Positions 12,358-26,408 of a stretch of DNA of 64,000 bases are shown here, piece by piece. The translations under genes were made by a program, and so were the position numbers. Within the stretch, counting starts at the first letter, position 1; each line of letters opens with the position of its first letter. The stretch lies in contig NZ_ATUK01000013.1 of the NCBI RefSeq assembly GCF_000420165.1, forward strand, positions 62,001 through 126,000. Reading direction: 5' to 3'. The notes under the pieces were generated by a model, which saw nothing but the letters and a program-made list of their open reading frames with translations, made no database searches and was not told the origin of the DNA. This DNA comes from Thioalkalivibrio sp. AKL19 (lineage in GTDB: Bacteria; Pseudomonadota; Gammaproteobacteria; Ectothiorhodospirales; Ectothiorhodospiraceae).

Positions 12358-14033
12358 TGCCGGAGGCCCGGCGGCGCAATCGAAGTCTCGTTGCCAAGCT
12401 GGCCGTCGCCACGCTTCTGGCGGCGCTTGCCCTCAGTCTCCTCAGTAGCGCCTATGTGATCGCCTCCGACTGGAATGCCTTCCGGGCGGAGACCCAGTCC
12501 CAGATCGATCGCCTGCAACGCCTGGTCGAGCCGCCGGCCGCGGAGGCCGCGTTCCAGTTGAGCGCCGATCAGGCCGATTCACTGGTCCAGGGATTGCTGG
12601 TGTTCGACGAGATCCGGCGGGTCGAGATCCTGGACGATTTCGGCAACACCCTGGCCGAGGACCAGCGGGAGGTGGAGTCGCAGGTCGGGGAATGGTCGCG
12701 ATGGCTGTTCGGCGACCTGCGGGAACACGAGCGCGAACTGCGCTATCCGGACACCCGTGGCAACGTCCAGGGCGTGGGGCGGCTGCGCATTGAACTCGAC
12801 CCCGGCGTGCTGGGGATGGCCTTCGTCAACCGGCTCAAGACCGGGGTCCTGACCAGCGTCACGCAGGCAGTCATCGTGTCGCTGGTGGTCGTGGTGCTGT
12901 TCTATGTGCTGATGTTGCGGCCCATGCTCAAGATCTCGCGTGCGGTGGCGGATACCGACCCCGATCAGCCCGCCCAGTGGCCCATGCCACGCCTGGGGCA
13001 TCACGAAAACGACGAGCTGGGCGCGCTGGGGCGTTCCCTGGATCGCCTGCTGCGTGCCTTTCAGGCCGGTCTGGATGCCCGCGATGGCGCCCGCGGGGAG
13101 CTCAAGGCCCTGAACGCGGACCTGGAACGCCGGGTCGAGGAACGCACTCGGCAGCTGGAAGACGAGAAGGCCGAGACGGAACGGGCCCTGGCCAAGGTCG
13201 ACGAGGCCAACCGGGAGCTGGAACGCAGCAATCGCCTTGTGGTGGAGAGTATCCGCTATGCGCGGCGCATCCAGACCGCGATGCTGCCGGACAAGCACGC
13301 CCTCGATGGGCACATGGACGAGGTGCAGATCTACTGGGAGCCCCTGCACCTGGTGGGGGGCGATTATTTCTGGGTCGAGGCCATCGACGGTCACAGCATC
13401 CTGGTGGTCGCGGACTGCACCGGGCATGGCGTGCCGGGTGCCTTCATCACCCTGGTGGTGGCCTCGGCGCTGGACCGTATCCTCCACGAACATCGCCTGA
13501 TGGAGCCCTCTGCCATCCTGCGCGAGATGGACCGGCTGGTCCGTTCGCGCCTGCGCCAGGATGGCCACGATTCCGATTCGGACGACGGCCTGGAGGCGGC
13601 GGTCTGCGTCTACCGCCCGGAGGACCGTGTGCTGTCCTTCTCCGGCGTCGGGCTGCCGCTGATGATCGACCGGGGAGGCGCGGTGGAGGAGATTCGCGGC
13701 GTGCGCGGGGGACTCGGCTACCGCAGTCTGGAACCCGCCCAGCCGGTGGACCACGAGGTGCCGGTGGAGCCGGGTGTCGAATTCTTCCTGATCACCGACG
13801 GGGCGCACGATCACGTGGGCGGGGAGCCGCCGCGCCTGTTCGGACGTCGGCGCCTGCGCCAGGTCCTGGCCGAGAAGAGCGGGCGCGACCTGTCCGCCAA
13901 GATCGACGCGGTGGTGCGGGTGCTGGAGGACTACCGCGACGGCGAACCGCGCCGCGACGACATGACGCTGGTGGCATTCCGGCCGCTGTCACCGGCGGCC
14001 GGAAACGAGGAGTTGCCCGCGCCTTCCGATTGA
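12354..14033 (+). CDS. siaA: SiaA-like membrane PP2C phosphatase with HAMP domain
   Basis: A 559-residue inner-membrane protein. Residues about 12-37 form a first membrane helix and 165-188 a second (VTQAVIVSLVVVVLFYVLML), enclosing a periplasmic sensor of roughly 130 residues. A HAMP domain (about 188-245), a coiled coil (about 245-300) and a SpoIIE/PP2C phosphatase domain (about 310-545) follow. The metal-binding acids appear in HLVGGDYFWVEAIDG, VADCTGHGVPGAF and RRDDMTLVAF. In P. aeruginosa SiaA dephosphorylates SiaC and so turns the SiaD cyclase on, promoting aggregation. It is the last gene of the operon here, its ATG overlapping the cyclase stop. Confidence 0.88.
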   Translation: MMPEARRRNRSLVAKLAVATLLAALALSLLSSAYVIASDWNAFRAETQSQIDRLQRLVEPPAAEAAFQLSADQADSLVQGLLVFDEIRRVEILDDFGNTLAEDQREVESQVGEWSRWLFGDLREHERELRYPDTRGNVQGVGRLRIELDPGVLGMAFVNRLKTGVLTSVTQAVIVSLVVVVLFYVLMLRPMLKISRAVADTDPDQPAQWPMPRLGHHENDELGALGRSLDRLLRAFQAGLDARDGARGELKALNADLERRVEERTRQLEDEKAETERALAKVDEANRELERSNRLVVESIRYARRIQTAMLPDKHALDGHMDEVQIYWEPLHLVGGDYFWVEAIDGHSILVVADCTGHGVPGAFITLVVASALDRILHEHRLMEPSAILREMDRLVRSRLRQDGHDSDSDDGLEAAVCVYRPEDRVLSFSGVGLPLMIDRGGAVEEIRGVRGGLGYRSLEPAQPVDHEVPVEPGVEFFLITDGAHDHVGGEPPRLFGRRRLRQVLAEKSGRDLSAKIDAVVRVLEDYRDGEPRRDDMTLVAFRPLSPAAGNEELPAPSD

Positions 14034-15806
<1,773 letters not shown>

Positions 15807-15871
15807 GGCGCCGATACACGATTCTTTAGCAGCCGCGCCCGGAGGGTGGCGGCTGGCGGACAGGACAGAGC

Positions 15872-16714
15872 ATGCAGCTTTGCGGTTTTGAAGTCGGCCT
15901 TGACCGGCCCTTTTTTCTGATAGCAGGCCCCTGTGTCATCGAATCCGAGGCGATGGCCCTGGAGACGGCTGGCGCGCTGAAGGCGATGGCCGACGACCTG
16001 GGCATCCCCTTCATCTACAAGTCGTCGTTCGACAAGGCCAACCGCTCGTCGACCCGGAGTTTCCGGGGCCTGGGCATGGCCGAGGGCCTGCGCATCCTGG
16101 ACAGGGTGAAGTCGGAGATCGGCGTGCCGGTCCTCACCGACGTGCACGAGGATACGGCGCTGGACGAGGTCGCCAGTGTGGTGGATGTTCTGCAGACGCC
16201 GGCCTTCCTCTGCCGCCAGACCAACTTCATTCAGAATGTTGCGCGCCAGGGCCGCCCGGTGAACATCAAGAAGGGCCAGTTCCTCGCACCCTGGGACATG
16301 GGCAACGTGGTCGACAAGGCGCGCGAGGCGGGCAATGACCAGATCATGGTCTGCGAGCGCGGGGTTTCGTTCGGCTACAACACTCTGATCTCCGACATGC
16401 GCGGCCTGGCCCAGATGCGCCAGACCGGCTGCCCCGTGGTGTTCGATGCGACCCACTCGGTCCAGCAGCCGGGCGGACAGGGTGCCTGTTCCGGTGGGCA
16501 ACGCGAGTTCGTGCCGGTACTCGCGCGATCCGCGGTGGCGGCCGGTGTCTCCGGACTGTTCATGGAGACCCACCCGGACCCGGAGAAGGCCCTGTCCGAT
16601 GGCCCCAACGCGTGGCCACTGCCAAAGATGGCCGAGCTGCTGAAGACGCTGAAGGCGCTGGACGCCGCGACCAAGGCGCAGCCGTTCGCCGAGGCGGAGT
16701 ACGGCCTCGGCTAA
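15872..16714 (+). CDS. kdsA: 3-deoxy-D-manno-octulosonate 8-phosphate synthase
   Basis: KdsA condenses phosphoenolpyruvate with arabinose 5-phosphate to Kdo-8-phosphate, the precursor of the Kdo sugars of lipopolysaccharide. The 280-residue product shows [19 protein letters not shown] near the N terminus, [14 protein letters not shown] (substrate-binding KANRSS motif), and [14 protein letters not shown] with the conserved DATHSVQ. Family length and N terminus support ATG 15872. It sits between pyrG and eno, a common gammaproteobacterial arrangement. Confidence 0.97.
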   Translation: MQLCGFEVGLDRPFFLIAGPCVIESEAMALETAGALKAMADDLGIPFIYKSSFDKANRSSTRSFRGLGMAEGLRILDRVKSEIGVPVLTDVHEDTALDEVASVVDVLQTPAFLCRQTNFIQNVARQGRPVNIKKGQFLAPWDMGNVVDKAREAGNDQIMVCERGVSFGYNTLISDMRGLAQMRQTGCPVVFDATHSVQQPGGQGACSGGQREFVPVLARSAVAAGVSGLFMETHPDPEKALSDGPNAWPLPKMAELLKTLKALDAATKAQPFAEAEYGLG

Positions 16715-16733
16715 CGACCCATTGATTCGATAA

Positions 16734-18059
<1,326 letters not shown>

Positions 18060-18166
18060 TCCAGACGCTGGTCCGCCGTGTCGATCACGCCGTCTGCAGC
18101 CTGCGGTGCGGTTCCTGTCCCCGGCCGTGCGGGGCTCGTAGAATGCCGGGCATGCTGGCCACTCGC

Positions 18167-18223
18167 AAAAGCCCTCGTCCTGTCGCTCCCGCGTTTGTCG
18201 CGGCGCACGGGCGAGGGCTTTTT
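18167..18223 (+). terminator. intrinsic terminator downstream of eno
   Basis: AAAAGCCCTCG (18167-18177) pairs with CGAGGGCTTTTT (18212-18223), giving a long stem-loop ending in a T tract. It lies 108 bp after the eno stop and 27 bp before ftsB. The A-rich left edge means it can also work on the minus strand. Confidence 0.8.
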
Positions 18224-18249
18224 CTGTCCCTGCATTCGGAGTTCGGCTG

Positions 18250-18657
18250 ATGCGCGGCCTGCTGATCGGTCTGGCGCTGGTGCTGCTGGCGCTGCAATGG
18301 CCCCTGTGGCTGGGCGAGGGGAGCTGGCGCGACGTGCGCGACCTGCGCGAGCAGGTAGAGCGCCAGCAGGCCGCGAATGCCGAGCTGGAGCAGCGCAACC
18401 AGGCCCTGGAGGCCGAGGTTCGCGACCTGCGCGGGGGTACGGCCGCGGTCGAGGAGCGTGCCCGCCGCGACCTGGGCATGATCCGCGAGGACGAGATCTT
18501 CTTCTTCGTGGTGGGCGACGACGAGCCCGCGACGCTGGACGTCGAGCCGCTGCCAGGATCGGCCGGCGAGACCGACCCGGGTCCGGATTCGCGCGTACCC
18601 GAGGATGCGGAACCGGCGACCGACACCCTGCCACCGGAGGATCCCTTTGATGGCTGA
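18250..18657 (+). CDS. ftsB: cell division protein FtsB
   Basis: A 135-residue bitopic division protein. Residues 1-20 (MRGLLIGLALVLLALQWPLW) form the membrane anchor, and a coiled coil of about 45 residues follows (REQVERQQAANAELEQRNQA). The conserved RDLGMIREDEIFF segment, equivalent to the E. coli FtsB end, is at about residues 76-88. FtsB, FtsL and FtsQ form the complex that activates septal peptidoglycan synthesis. Beyond residue 95 there is an acidic Pro/Glu/Asp-rich tail of about 40 residues that E. coli FtsB (103 aa) largely lacks. The ispD ATG lies inside its last codons. Confidence 0.92.
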   Translation: MRGLLIGLALVLLALQWPLWLGEGSWRDVRDLREQVERQQAANAELEQRNQALEAEVRDLRGGTAAVEERARRDLGMIREDEIFFFVVGDDEPATLDVEPLPGSAGETDPGPDSRVPEDAEPATDTLPPEDPFDG

Positions 18658-19396
18658 CGCTGGTAGTGGATCCGGGCGGGAGCCGGCCTTCTGGGCATTG
18701 ATCCCGGCGGCGGGTGTGGGGCGGCGCATGGGCTCGGACCGCCCCAAGCAGTACCTCACGCTGGGGTCGCGCACGATCCTGTCGCATACCCTTTCCGTCT
18801 TCCTCGAACATCCGCGGATCCGCGGCGTGGTGCTGGTCATGGGCCCGGATGTCGATCCGGATGCCCTGGATCTGCCGCTGGCCGGGGGGCGGCTGTTCCG
18901 CGCGGCCGGCGGCGCGGAGCGCGCGGACTCGGTGCAGAACGGGCTGGAGTTTCTCGCCGAGCGGGCGCACGAGGATGACTGGGTCCTGGTCCATGACGCG
19001 GCTCGTCCCTGTCTTCCGGTGGCGGACCTCGACCGGTTGCTGCGCGAGCTGCGCGACGATCCGGTGGGCGGGCTGCTGGCAAGCCCCAGCACCGACACCA
19101 TCAAGTGGAGCGACGGGACCGGGCACGTCGAGCGGACCCTGGACCGGGCACGCGTCTGGCGGGCCCTGACGCCGCAGATGTTCCGGCTGGGTGTGCTGCG
19201 CGAGGCCAATGCGCGGGCCCGCGAGGCAGCGCATCCGGTGACCGACGAGGCCAGTGCCATCGAGTTTCTGGGGCAAGCCCCGCGACTGATCGAGGGCTCC
19301 GCGATGAACATCAAGATCACCCGTGCCGAGGATCTCGAGCTGGCGCGCCTCTACCTGATGCAGCAAGGGCGGCTGGAAGGGCGGTTCAGCGCATGA
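18650..19396 (+). CDS. ispD: 2-C-methyl-D-erythritol 4-phosphate cytidylyltransferase
   Basis: IspD couples CTP and MEP in the non-mevalonate isoprenoid pathway. The 248-residue product has [20 protein letters not shown] (CTP-binding loop with the conserved Arg/Lys) near the N terminus, [15 protein letters not shown] in the middle and the TDEASAIE segment near the C terminus. ATG 18650 overlaps the ftsB end by 8 bp. The last codons overlap the ispF start (ATGA at 19393), the usual ftsB-ispD-ispF arrangement. Confidence 0.96.
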   Translation: MADAGSGSGREPAFWALIPAAGVGRRMGSDRPKQYLTLGSRTILSHTLSVFLEHPRIRGVVLVMGPDVDPDALDLPLAGGRLFRAAGGAERADSVQNGLEFLAERAHEDDWVLVHDAARPCLPVADLDRLLRELRDDPVGGLLASPSTDTIKWSDGTGHVERTLDRARVWRALTPQMFRLGVLREANARAREAAHPVTDEASAIEFLGQAPRLIEGSAMNIKITRAEDLELARLYLMQQGRLEGRFSA

Positions 19397-19889
19397 GCGG
19401 GTTTCGCATTGGTCAGGGGTTCGATGTCCATGCCTTCGGGGACGGCGATCACCTTGTGCTCGGCGGGGTGCGGATCCCGTTCGAGCGCGGATTCGTCGCG
19501 CACTCGGATGGCGACGTGTTGATCCACGCGGTCTGCGATGCCCTGCTGGGCGGCGCGGCGCTGGGGGATATCGGCCAGCACTTTCCGGATACCGACCCGG
19601 CGTTTCGCGGTGCGGACAGCCGCGCCCTCCTGCGCGAGACCATCCAGCGCGTGGCCGCGGCCGGGTGGCGCCCGGTCAATATCGACTCGACCGTGATCGC
19701 GCAGGCACCGAAGCTGGCTCCGCATGTGCGCGGCATGCGCGAGCATGTCGCGGCGGATACCGGGCTTGATGTCGGGGCGGTCAGCGTGAAGGCCACGACC
19801 ACCGAGCACCTGGGCTTTACCGGGCGCAAGGAGGGCGTGGCGGCGCAGGCGATTGTGTTGCTCGAGCCTTCTTCGGGGATGATGCGGGT

Positions 19890-19893
<4 letters not shown>
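19393..19893 (+). CDS. ispF: 2-C-methyl-D-erythritol 2,4-cyclodiphosphate synthase
   Basis: IspF closes the cyclic diphosphate of the MEP isoprenoid pathway. The 166-residue product starts [20 protein letters not shown], with the zinc ligands Asp and His in GFDVHAF, and continues [19 protein letters not shown] and [10 protein letters not shown], the family signature. Near the C terminus are [19 protein letters not shown] residues that bind the cytidine end. It is coupled to ispD by an ATGA overlap and to the downstream VOC gene in the same way. Confidence 0.97.
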
Positions 19894-21828
<1,935 letters not shown>

Positions 21829-21859
21829 CGGGGTGGGACCGTGTGGGTGCTCCGGCGCG

Positions 21860-22074
21860 GGCAGGGGCTTCGCCGCCGAGGCGGCTCCTACATGGACGGA
21901 CCCGATTCGCGACGATGTTCAGGGTCATCCAGGCCGCTAGATGGGATTCGCTGCGCTCATCCCATCCTGCACGGAGGTCTGAAGGTCATTGCCCATCAGG
22001 CAGGCGCATGGCGAACGGGTGGCAGACGGGTCCCTGTCACCCGTAGGAGCCGCCTCGGCGGCGAAGCCCCTGCC
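21860..22074. repeat. REP-type inverted pair between glpK and pirin
   Basis: Two perfectly complementary 32-bp arms (21860-21891 and 22043-22074) bound a 215-bp block; the left arm contains GGCTTCGCCGCCGAGGCGG. Within it, shorter nested pairs can form, such as GATGGGA/TCCCATC (21940-21946 with 21960-21966) and GGACCCG/CGGGTCC. It fills the gap between convergent glpK and pirin genes and could serve as a bidirectional terminator or a REPIN-like mobile unit. Confidence 0.75.
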
Positions 22075-22096
22075 AGACCCGGCTTGGCCCCGGGCG

Positions 22097-22945
22097 TCAG
22101 TCCATGCTGGCCGGTTCGGCGGCGAGCTGGCCGGACTGGTAGTCGCTGATGGCCTGTTCGATCTCTTCGGAGGTGTTCATCACGAACGGGCCGTAGTGGG
22201 CGATCGGCTCGCCCAGCGGACGGCCCTTGAACAACAGTACCCGCGCGTCCTGTTGCGCGATCAGGTGGATCTGCGTGTGGCCGCGCCAGATGCCCATCTG
22301 GCCGGTCGCCAGGCCGGTCAGCTCGCCGTCGAACACGTAGGCCAGCACGCGATCCTCAAGCTGGACCGCGAGCGACAGGCGATAGCCGGCGGGCAGCATG
22401 AGGTCGGCCATGGCGGCGCCTTCGCCGATCTGCGGCAGCGCGCCTTCGGTGTCCCCGGCGCTGGTCTGCCAGGAGCCGGCAATGGCCTTGAAGCGCAACG
22501 AATCGTCGTCTTCCGGCAGGTGACGCATCGCGTCCGCGCGCACGTCGCGGTAGCGCGGCGGGTCCATCTTGCGCGCGGCGGGCAGGTTCACCCACAGCTG
22601 GAAGCCGTGCAGGCCGTCGGCATCCAGCAGCGGCATCTCGGAGTGGATCACGCCGCGGCCGGCGCTCATCCACTGCGCCTCGCCGGCCTCGACGCGGCCC
22701 TGGTTGCCCATGGAGTCCTCGTGGGTCAGGCCGCCATGGACCAGGTAGGTCAGTGTCTCGAAACCGCGATGCGGATGGGAGGGGAAGCCGCCGATGTAGT
22801 CCTCGCGCGCGCTGGCCTTCAGTTCGTCCAGCATCAGGAAGGGATCCAGCCCGCCACTAAAATCATGGATGCGCCGAATCTTCACCCCGGCCCCGTCCTG
22901 GGTGGGATGAGAGTTCTTCACGCTGTCCGGCGGTGTCGGGTTCAT
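22097..22945 (-). CDS. pirin family protein
   Basis: A 282-residue bicupin of the pirin family. MLDELKASAREDYIGGFPSH and PHRGFETLTYLVHGGLTHED (about residues 50-80) carry the metal-binding histidines of the N-terminal cupin, and MSAGRGVIHSEMPLLDADGL (about 93-112) supplies the remaining His and Glu ligands. LQLWVNLPAARKMDPPRYRD follows, and the second cupin is degenerate, as usual. Pirins are iron-binding proteins, some with quercetinase activity and others acting as redox-responsive regulators. A strong AAGGAGA precedes the start. The role here is unknown. Confidence 0.92.
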   Translation of the reverse strand: MNPTPPDSVKNSHPTQDGAGVKIRRIHDFSGGLDPFLMLDELKASAREDYIGGFPSHPHRGFETLTYLVHGGLTHEDSMGNQGRVEAGEAQWMSAGRGVIHSEMPLLDADGLHGFQLWVNLPAARKMDPPRYRDVRADAMRHLPEDDDSLRFKAIAGSWQTSAGDTEGALPQIGEGAAMADLMLPAGYRLSLAVQLEDRVLAYVFDGELTGLATGQMGIWRGHTQIHLIAQQDARVLLFKGRPLGEPIAHYGPFVMNTSEEIEQAISDYQSGQLAAEPASMD

Positions 22946-23030
22946 GGCGTTCTCCTTCGCAACAGATCTGCACCATACCGACCATGAAACGAAAAGAAAA
23001 TTGCATCGTTTCCCGTCATGGGGCGTTCTG

Positions 23031-23396
23031 TCAGGTGGCCGAAAGCGCCCAGGAATCGGCGAACATCTCCAGGCTTTCGATGAAATCGGGATCGTGTTCC
23101 TGACGATTGATGGTCAGGTGCAGGGTGACGGCCCGCGGTTCCGGCGGGTGACCGGTGGTCAGCGTCCAGGCGAGGCCATTGGGGCATTCCGGAAGGGAAA
23201 AGCGCACGCCGCCGTTGATCAGCTCCCGATGGACCCGGAATTCGCCCCACAGGCAGTAGACAACGCCGGCATCCGGGCCTTCGTCCTGGACGAGTGTGTC
23301 GATGGCATCGCTGAGGCCGGGCAGGGCGGGGACATTCAGCCTCTGCTGCAGGCCAGTGGCGTCCAGCGTGGCGGGCAGGGTGCGGAAGAACTCCAT
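23031..23396 (-). CDS. uncharacterised 121-residue protein downstream of the B12 importer genes
   Basis: I do not recognise this family. The product has 121 residues with no signal peptide or membrane helix. It begins MEFFRTLPATLDATGLQQRL and has a middle with alternating strands (VVYCLWGEFRVHRELINGG, then VTLHLTINRQEHDPDF). The composition is that of a real folded protein, and the ATG lies 4 bp after the ATP-binding gene's stop, so it is almost certainly the last gene of the btuF-btuC-btuD transcription unit. Its position suggests a cytoplasmic role tied to cobalamin or metal uptake, but this is only context. Confidence 0.7.
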   Translation of the reverse strand: MEFFRTLPATLDATGLQQRLNVPALPGLSDAIDTLVQDEGPDAGVVYCLWGEFRVHRELINGGVRFSLPECPNGLAWTLTTGHPPEPRAVTLHLTINRQEHDPDFIESLEMFADSWALSAT

Positions 23397-23400
23397 CGGG

Positions 23401-24267
23401 TCACTCGCTGCGCGGCAGGAAAACGGGCAGGCCGTCCACCTCGCCGACGCTCAGGGGTTGGTTGTACAGGCGTTCCAGCGCGCTGGGCACCAGCATGGTG
23501 GCTGTCGGGCCCCAGCAGGCCTGCCCGTCCGGGAACAGCAGGAGCAGGTGGTCGCAGTATCGCGCGGCCAGATTCACGTCATGCAGGACCAGGACCGCGG
23601 CACGGTGTTCCTGCGCGACGATCGCCTGCACGCGATTGAGAACGGCCACCTGATGGTGGAGGTCCAGCTGGCTGGTGGGCTCGTCCAGCAGCAGCAGACT
23701 GGGGTCCTGGGTCAGGACCGTCGCGATCGCCAGGCGCTGGCGTTCGCCCCCGGACAGGGTGTCGACCATGCGGTCCTCCAGGTCGGCGAGATCCATCTCC
23801 GCGAGCGCGGCCCGGGCGCGGGCGTAGTCCTCGGCGGTCTCGATATCCCAGGGGCGCAGGTACGGGTGGCGACCGATCAGGGCGGTTTCCAGAACCGTCG
23901 CGGGAAAGCCGTCGTGGTGCGTCTGGAAGACGAGCCCCAGGCGGCGCGCGAGTTCCGCCCGGGGCAGGGTGGAAATGCCCTGCCCCTTGATATCGATGCG
24001 TCCGGCGCGCGCGGCACGCAGGCCGGCGAGGGTTTGCAGCAGCGTGCTCTTGCCGGCGCCATTGGGGCCGAGGATGCCCCAGCATTGCCCGGGGTCGACG
24101 GTCAGTTCCAGGGGCGCGCCGGGGGGGCGTCCGGGGATGTCGATCACCAGGTCGTCCGTGGCCAGCAGGGTATCGGGGCCCGGCTTCTGATGGACGCTGC
24201 GCGCGCCCGGGCCCGGGTCGTCGTGGGGCTGGCGGGTCGCGGGGGCGGAATGGGGCGTGCGCGGCAT
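23401..24267 (-). CDS. btuD: ABC transporter ATP-binding protein, BtuD/FecE type
   Basis: The ATPase of an ABC importer for vitamin B12 or a similar chelate; 288 residues. Walker A is GILGPNGAGKSTLLQTLAGL (about residues 64-83), the signature is LSGGERQRLAIA, Walker B is LLLLDEPTSQLDL and the switch His is in VLVLHDVNLAARYCDH. An extra N-terminal segment of about 35 residues rich in Pro, His and Gly precedes the first strand. Its start overlaps the permease stop by one base. The neighbouring genes make cobalamin the best substrate guess; iron-siderophore systems have the same family architecture. Confidence 0.9.
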   Translation of the reverse strand: MPRTPHSAPATRQPHDDPGPGARSVHQKPGPDTLLATDDLVIDIPGRPPGAPLELTVDPGQCWGILGPNGAGKSTLLQTLAGLRAARAGRIDIKGQGISTLPRAELARRLGLVFQTHHDGFPATVLETALIGRHPYLRPWDIETAEDYARARAALAEMDLADLEDRMVDTLSGGERQRLAIATVLTQDPSLLLLDEPTSQLDLHHQVAVLNRVQAIVAQEHRAAVLVLHDVNLAARYCDHLLLLFPDGQACWGPTATMLVPSALERLYNQPLSVGEVDGLPVFLPRSE

Positions 24268-25238
24268 CAGCGGCTCCGGTACAGCAGGAACAGGAACACG
24301 GGTACCCCCAGCATTGCGGTGATCACGCCCACGGGCAATTGTTCGGGCGCGATCATGGTCCGCGCCAGGGTGTCGGCCAGGGTGAGCAGGATGCCGCCGC
24401 CCAGCGCCGATGCCGGCAGGATCACGCGCTGGTCGTTACCGAAGATCAGGCGCAGCATGTGCGGCACGATCAGTCCGACAAAGCCCACCGCGCCAACCTG
24501 CATCACCGCGGTCGCGGTAATCAGCGCCGCCGCGATATAGATGCTCCACTCCACCGGCCGCACGGCCACGCCCAGCGCGGCCGCCTGCATCGGGCCGCGC
24601 GCGAGGACGTTCAAGGTCCGGCCCAGTGGCAGCGCCAGCAGCACGACCAGTACCAGCACGATCCAGGCAGGGTAGGGGTTGCGGGCATGGGAGACATCGC
24701 CCATCAGCCAGTAGAGCATGCCCGGCAACTCGGCCGTGGGGCTGACCGCCAGCAGGAAGCTGATCATGGCGCCCCAGCCCGCGGCCACCACCACTCCGGT
24801 CAGGAGCAGGCGCGTCGGGGTCCAGCTACCGGTGCCGTGCGCCAGGCCGAATACGATCACCGTGGACAACAGCGCCCCGGCGAATGCGGCCAGGGAAACG
24901 GAGAACATCGACAGGCCGGCCAGCATGGCCAGGAGGGCCCCGACGGACGCACCACCGGAGAGGCCCAGTACATAGGGGTCGGCCAGCGGGTTGCGCAGCA
25001 GCACCTGCATCAGGGCCCCCGCCAGCCCCAGCAGCCCGCCGGCCGCGAAGGCCGCCAGCGCGCGCGGAAGGCGCAGCTCCAGGACCAGCGTGTCGTGCAG
25101 CCGGCTCCCGTCTCCCGCCACGACGGCGAGCAGATCGGCCGGCGCGATGGCGACACTGCCGAAGGCCAGCGCGATCAGGATCGCCAGCAGCGACGCGGGC
25201 AGCAGCACCGCAGTGGCAAGGAGAAAGGAGCGGGTCAC
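24267..25238 (-). CDS. btuC: FecCD-family ABC permease, BtuC type
   Basis: A 323-residue inner-membrane permease with about ten hydrophobic helices. Family signatures are LRLPRALAAFAAGGLLGLAG (about residues 56-75), LLRNPLADPYVLGLSGGASV (about 84-103) and the C-terminal VGFVGLIVPHMLRLIFG. It forms the channel through which the periplasmic binding protein delivers substrate to the BtuD-like ATPase. The start is GTG, 7 bp after the binding-protein stop, without a strong ribosome site, consistent with coupled translation. Confidence 0.92.
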   Translation of the reverse strand: MTRSFLLATAVLLPASLLAILIALAFGSVAIAPADLLAVVAGDGSRLHDTLVLELRLPRALAAFAAGGLLGLAGALMQVLLRNPLADPYVLGLSGGASVGALLAMLAGLSMFSVSLAAFAGALLSTVIVFGLAHGTGSWTPTRLLLTGVVVAAGWGAMISFLLAVSPTAELPGMLYWLMGDVSHARNPYPAWIVLVLVVLLALPLGRTLNVLARGPMQAAALGVAVRPVEWSIYIAAALITATAVMQVGAVGFVGLIVPHMLRLIFGNDQRVILPASALGGGILLTLADTLARTMIAPEQLPVGVITAMLGVPVFLFLLYRSR

Positions 25239-25244
25239 GGGGGA

Positions 25245-26153
25245 TCAGTCGGTCCGGCGCGAGCGGGCGCGTTCCAGCTCTTCGCACATCAGCCGCGTGC
25301 CTTCCGCGATGCGCGGGGTATGACGCTGAAGCAGCGACGGCGGAATGAAGTACAGATTGTCGCGTTGCACGGCCGTCATGTCCTCCCACTGCTCCCAGGC
25401 GAGGACCCAGTCGGGGCGATCCTCGCCCATGCCGCCGCCGATGATCACCTCCGGGTCGGCCTCGATCACCGCCTCGCGATCCATGCGCGGCACCAGCCGA
25501 TCCAGGTGCCCGAACACGTTCACGCCGCCACACAGCCGGATCGCCTCGCTGATCAGATGCTCGTCGTTGACGGTCATCAGCGGCTGTTCCCAGACCTGGT
25601 AGAACAGGCGTACCGGAGCGCGGTCCTCGTAGTCCAGACGCAGGGTTTCGATCTCGTCGAGAAAGGCCTGTACGGCCACCTGGCCCTGATCCTCGGTACC
25701 GGCAAGCCGGGCCATGCGGCGCATGCTGGAGGCGACGCCCTCGAAGCTGCGGGGCTCGGAGACGTAGACGTTCAGTCCGAGTTCGCGCATGCGCTCGATC
25801 TGCGAGGCGGAGTTGCCGCTGCGCCAGGCGACTACCAGGTCCGGGTCGAGCTGTACGACGCGTTCCAGGTCGATGCGGCTGTAGCCCCCGATGCGCGGGA
25901 TCCTCTCCGCTTCCGGCGGGAAGTCGCTGTGCTGGGTCACCCCGACCAGCTTGTCCCCGGCGCCGACGGCGAACAGCACCTCCGTGATGTGCGGGGCCAG
26001 GCTGACGATGCGGGTGGCCGGGGCTTCCAGGCGTACCTGCCGATCCGTGTCATCCGTCACCGAGACGGCATCGGTATCGGCATGGCTGGCCGGGCTCACC
26101 AGGAGGGCGCAAGTGGCGAGCAGTGCCAGCACCAGTCTCGAACGGTATAACAT
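25245..26153 (-). CDS. btuF: periplasmic cobalamin-binding protein, BtuF-like
   Basis: A 302-residue exported binding protein of the helical-backbone metal/cobalamin receptor class (type III). ATG 26153 gives a signal peptide, MLYRSRLVLALLATCALLVS, with a site near SHA-DTDAV. The mature protein shows RIVSLAPHITEVLFAVGAGD, typical for BtuF, and IPRIGGYSRIDLERVVQLDP. The frame remains open 55 codons upstream, but that sequence is not protein-like. It is the first gene of the btuF-btuC-btuD unit. I found no convincing cobalamin riboswitch in the 255 bp upstream. Confidence 0.88.
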   Translation of the reverse strand: MLYRSRLVLALLATCALLVSPASHADTDAVSVTDDTDRQVRLEAPATRIVSLAPHITEVLFAVGAGDKLVGVTQHSDFPPEAERIPRIGGYSRIDLERVVQLDPDLVVAWRSGNSASQIERMRELGLNVYVSEPRSFEGVASSMRRMARLAGTEDQGQVAVQAFLDEIETLRLDYEDRAPVRLFYQVWEQPLMTVNDEHLISEAIRLCGGVNVFGHLDRLVPRMDREAVIEADPEVIIGGGMGEDRPDWVLAWEQWEDMTAVQRDNLYFIPPSLLQRHTPRIAEGTRLMCEELERARSRRTD

Positions 26154-26408
26154 ACGAAAGGTTCCTTGGTTCCGTAGGGTCGGGCAACGGTGCGGGCGGG
26201 GCTGGCGCGGGTGTTCGCCGGCGATATTCGGCGGTGGCATGCCCAGCCGGAGGATCCAGCCTCTCCGGCGGCCCGTCCCGACAGCGCGCGTCATGATAAC
26301 AGCTGCCCCGGCGGGCACGCCGCTTCCCCGTTGGGACTGGTGACAAGCGGCTGAGCGAGCCGTTGACCCGCGGTGCCCCGGATGCGCCGCGGCCTTGCCG
26401 TGTGCGCT

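Noticed and set aside
26154-26408. Possible cobalamin riboswitch upstream of btuF
   Set aside because: Fragments such as GGGGAAGCGG and CCCGCCGGGGCAGCTGT vaguely recall the motif, but the conserved B12 box and spacing are missing.
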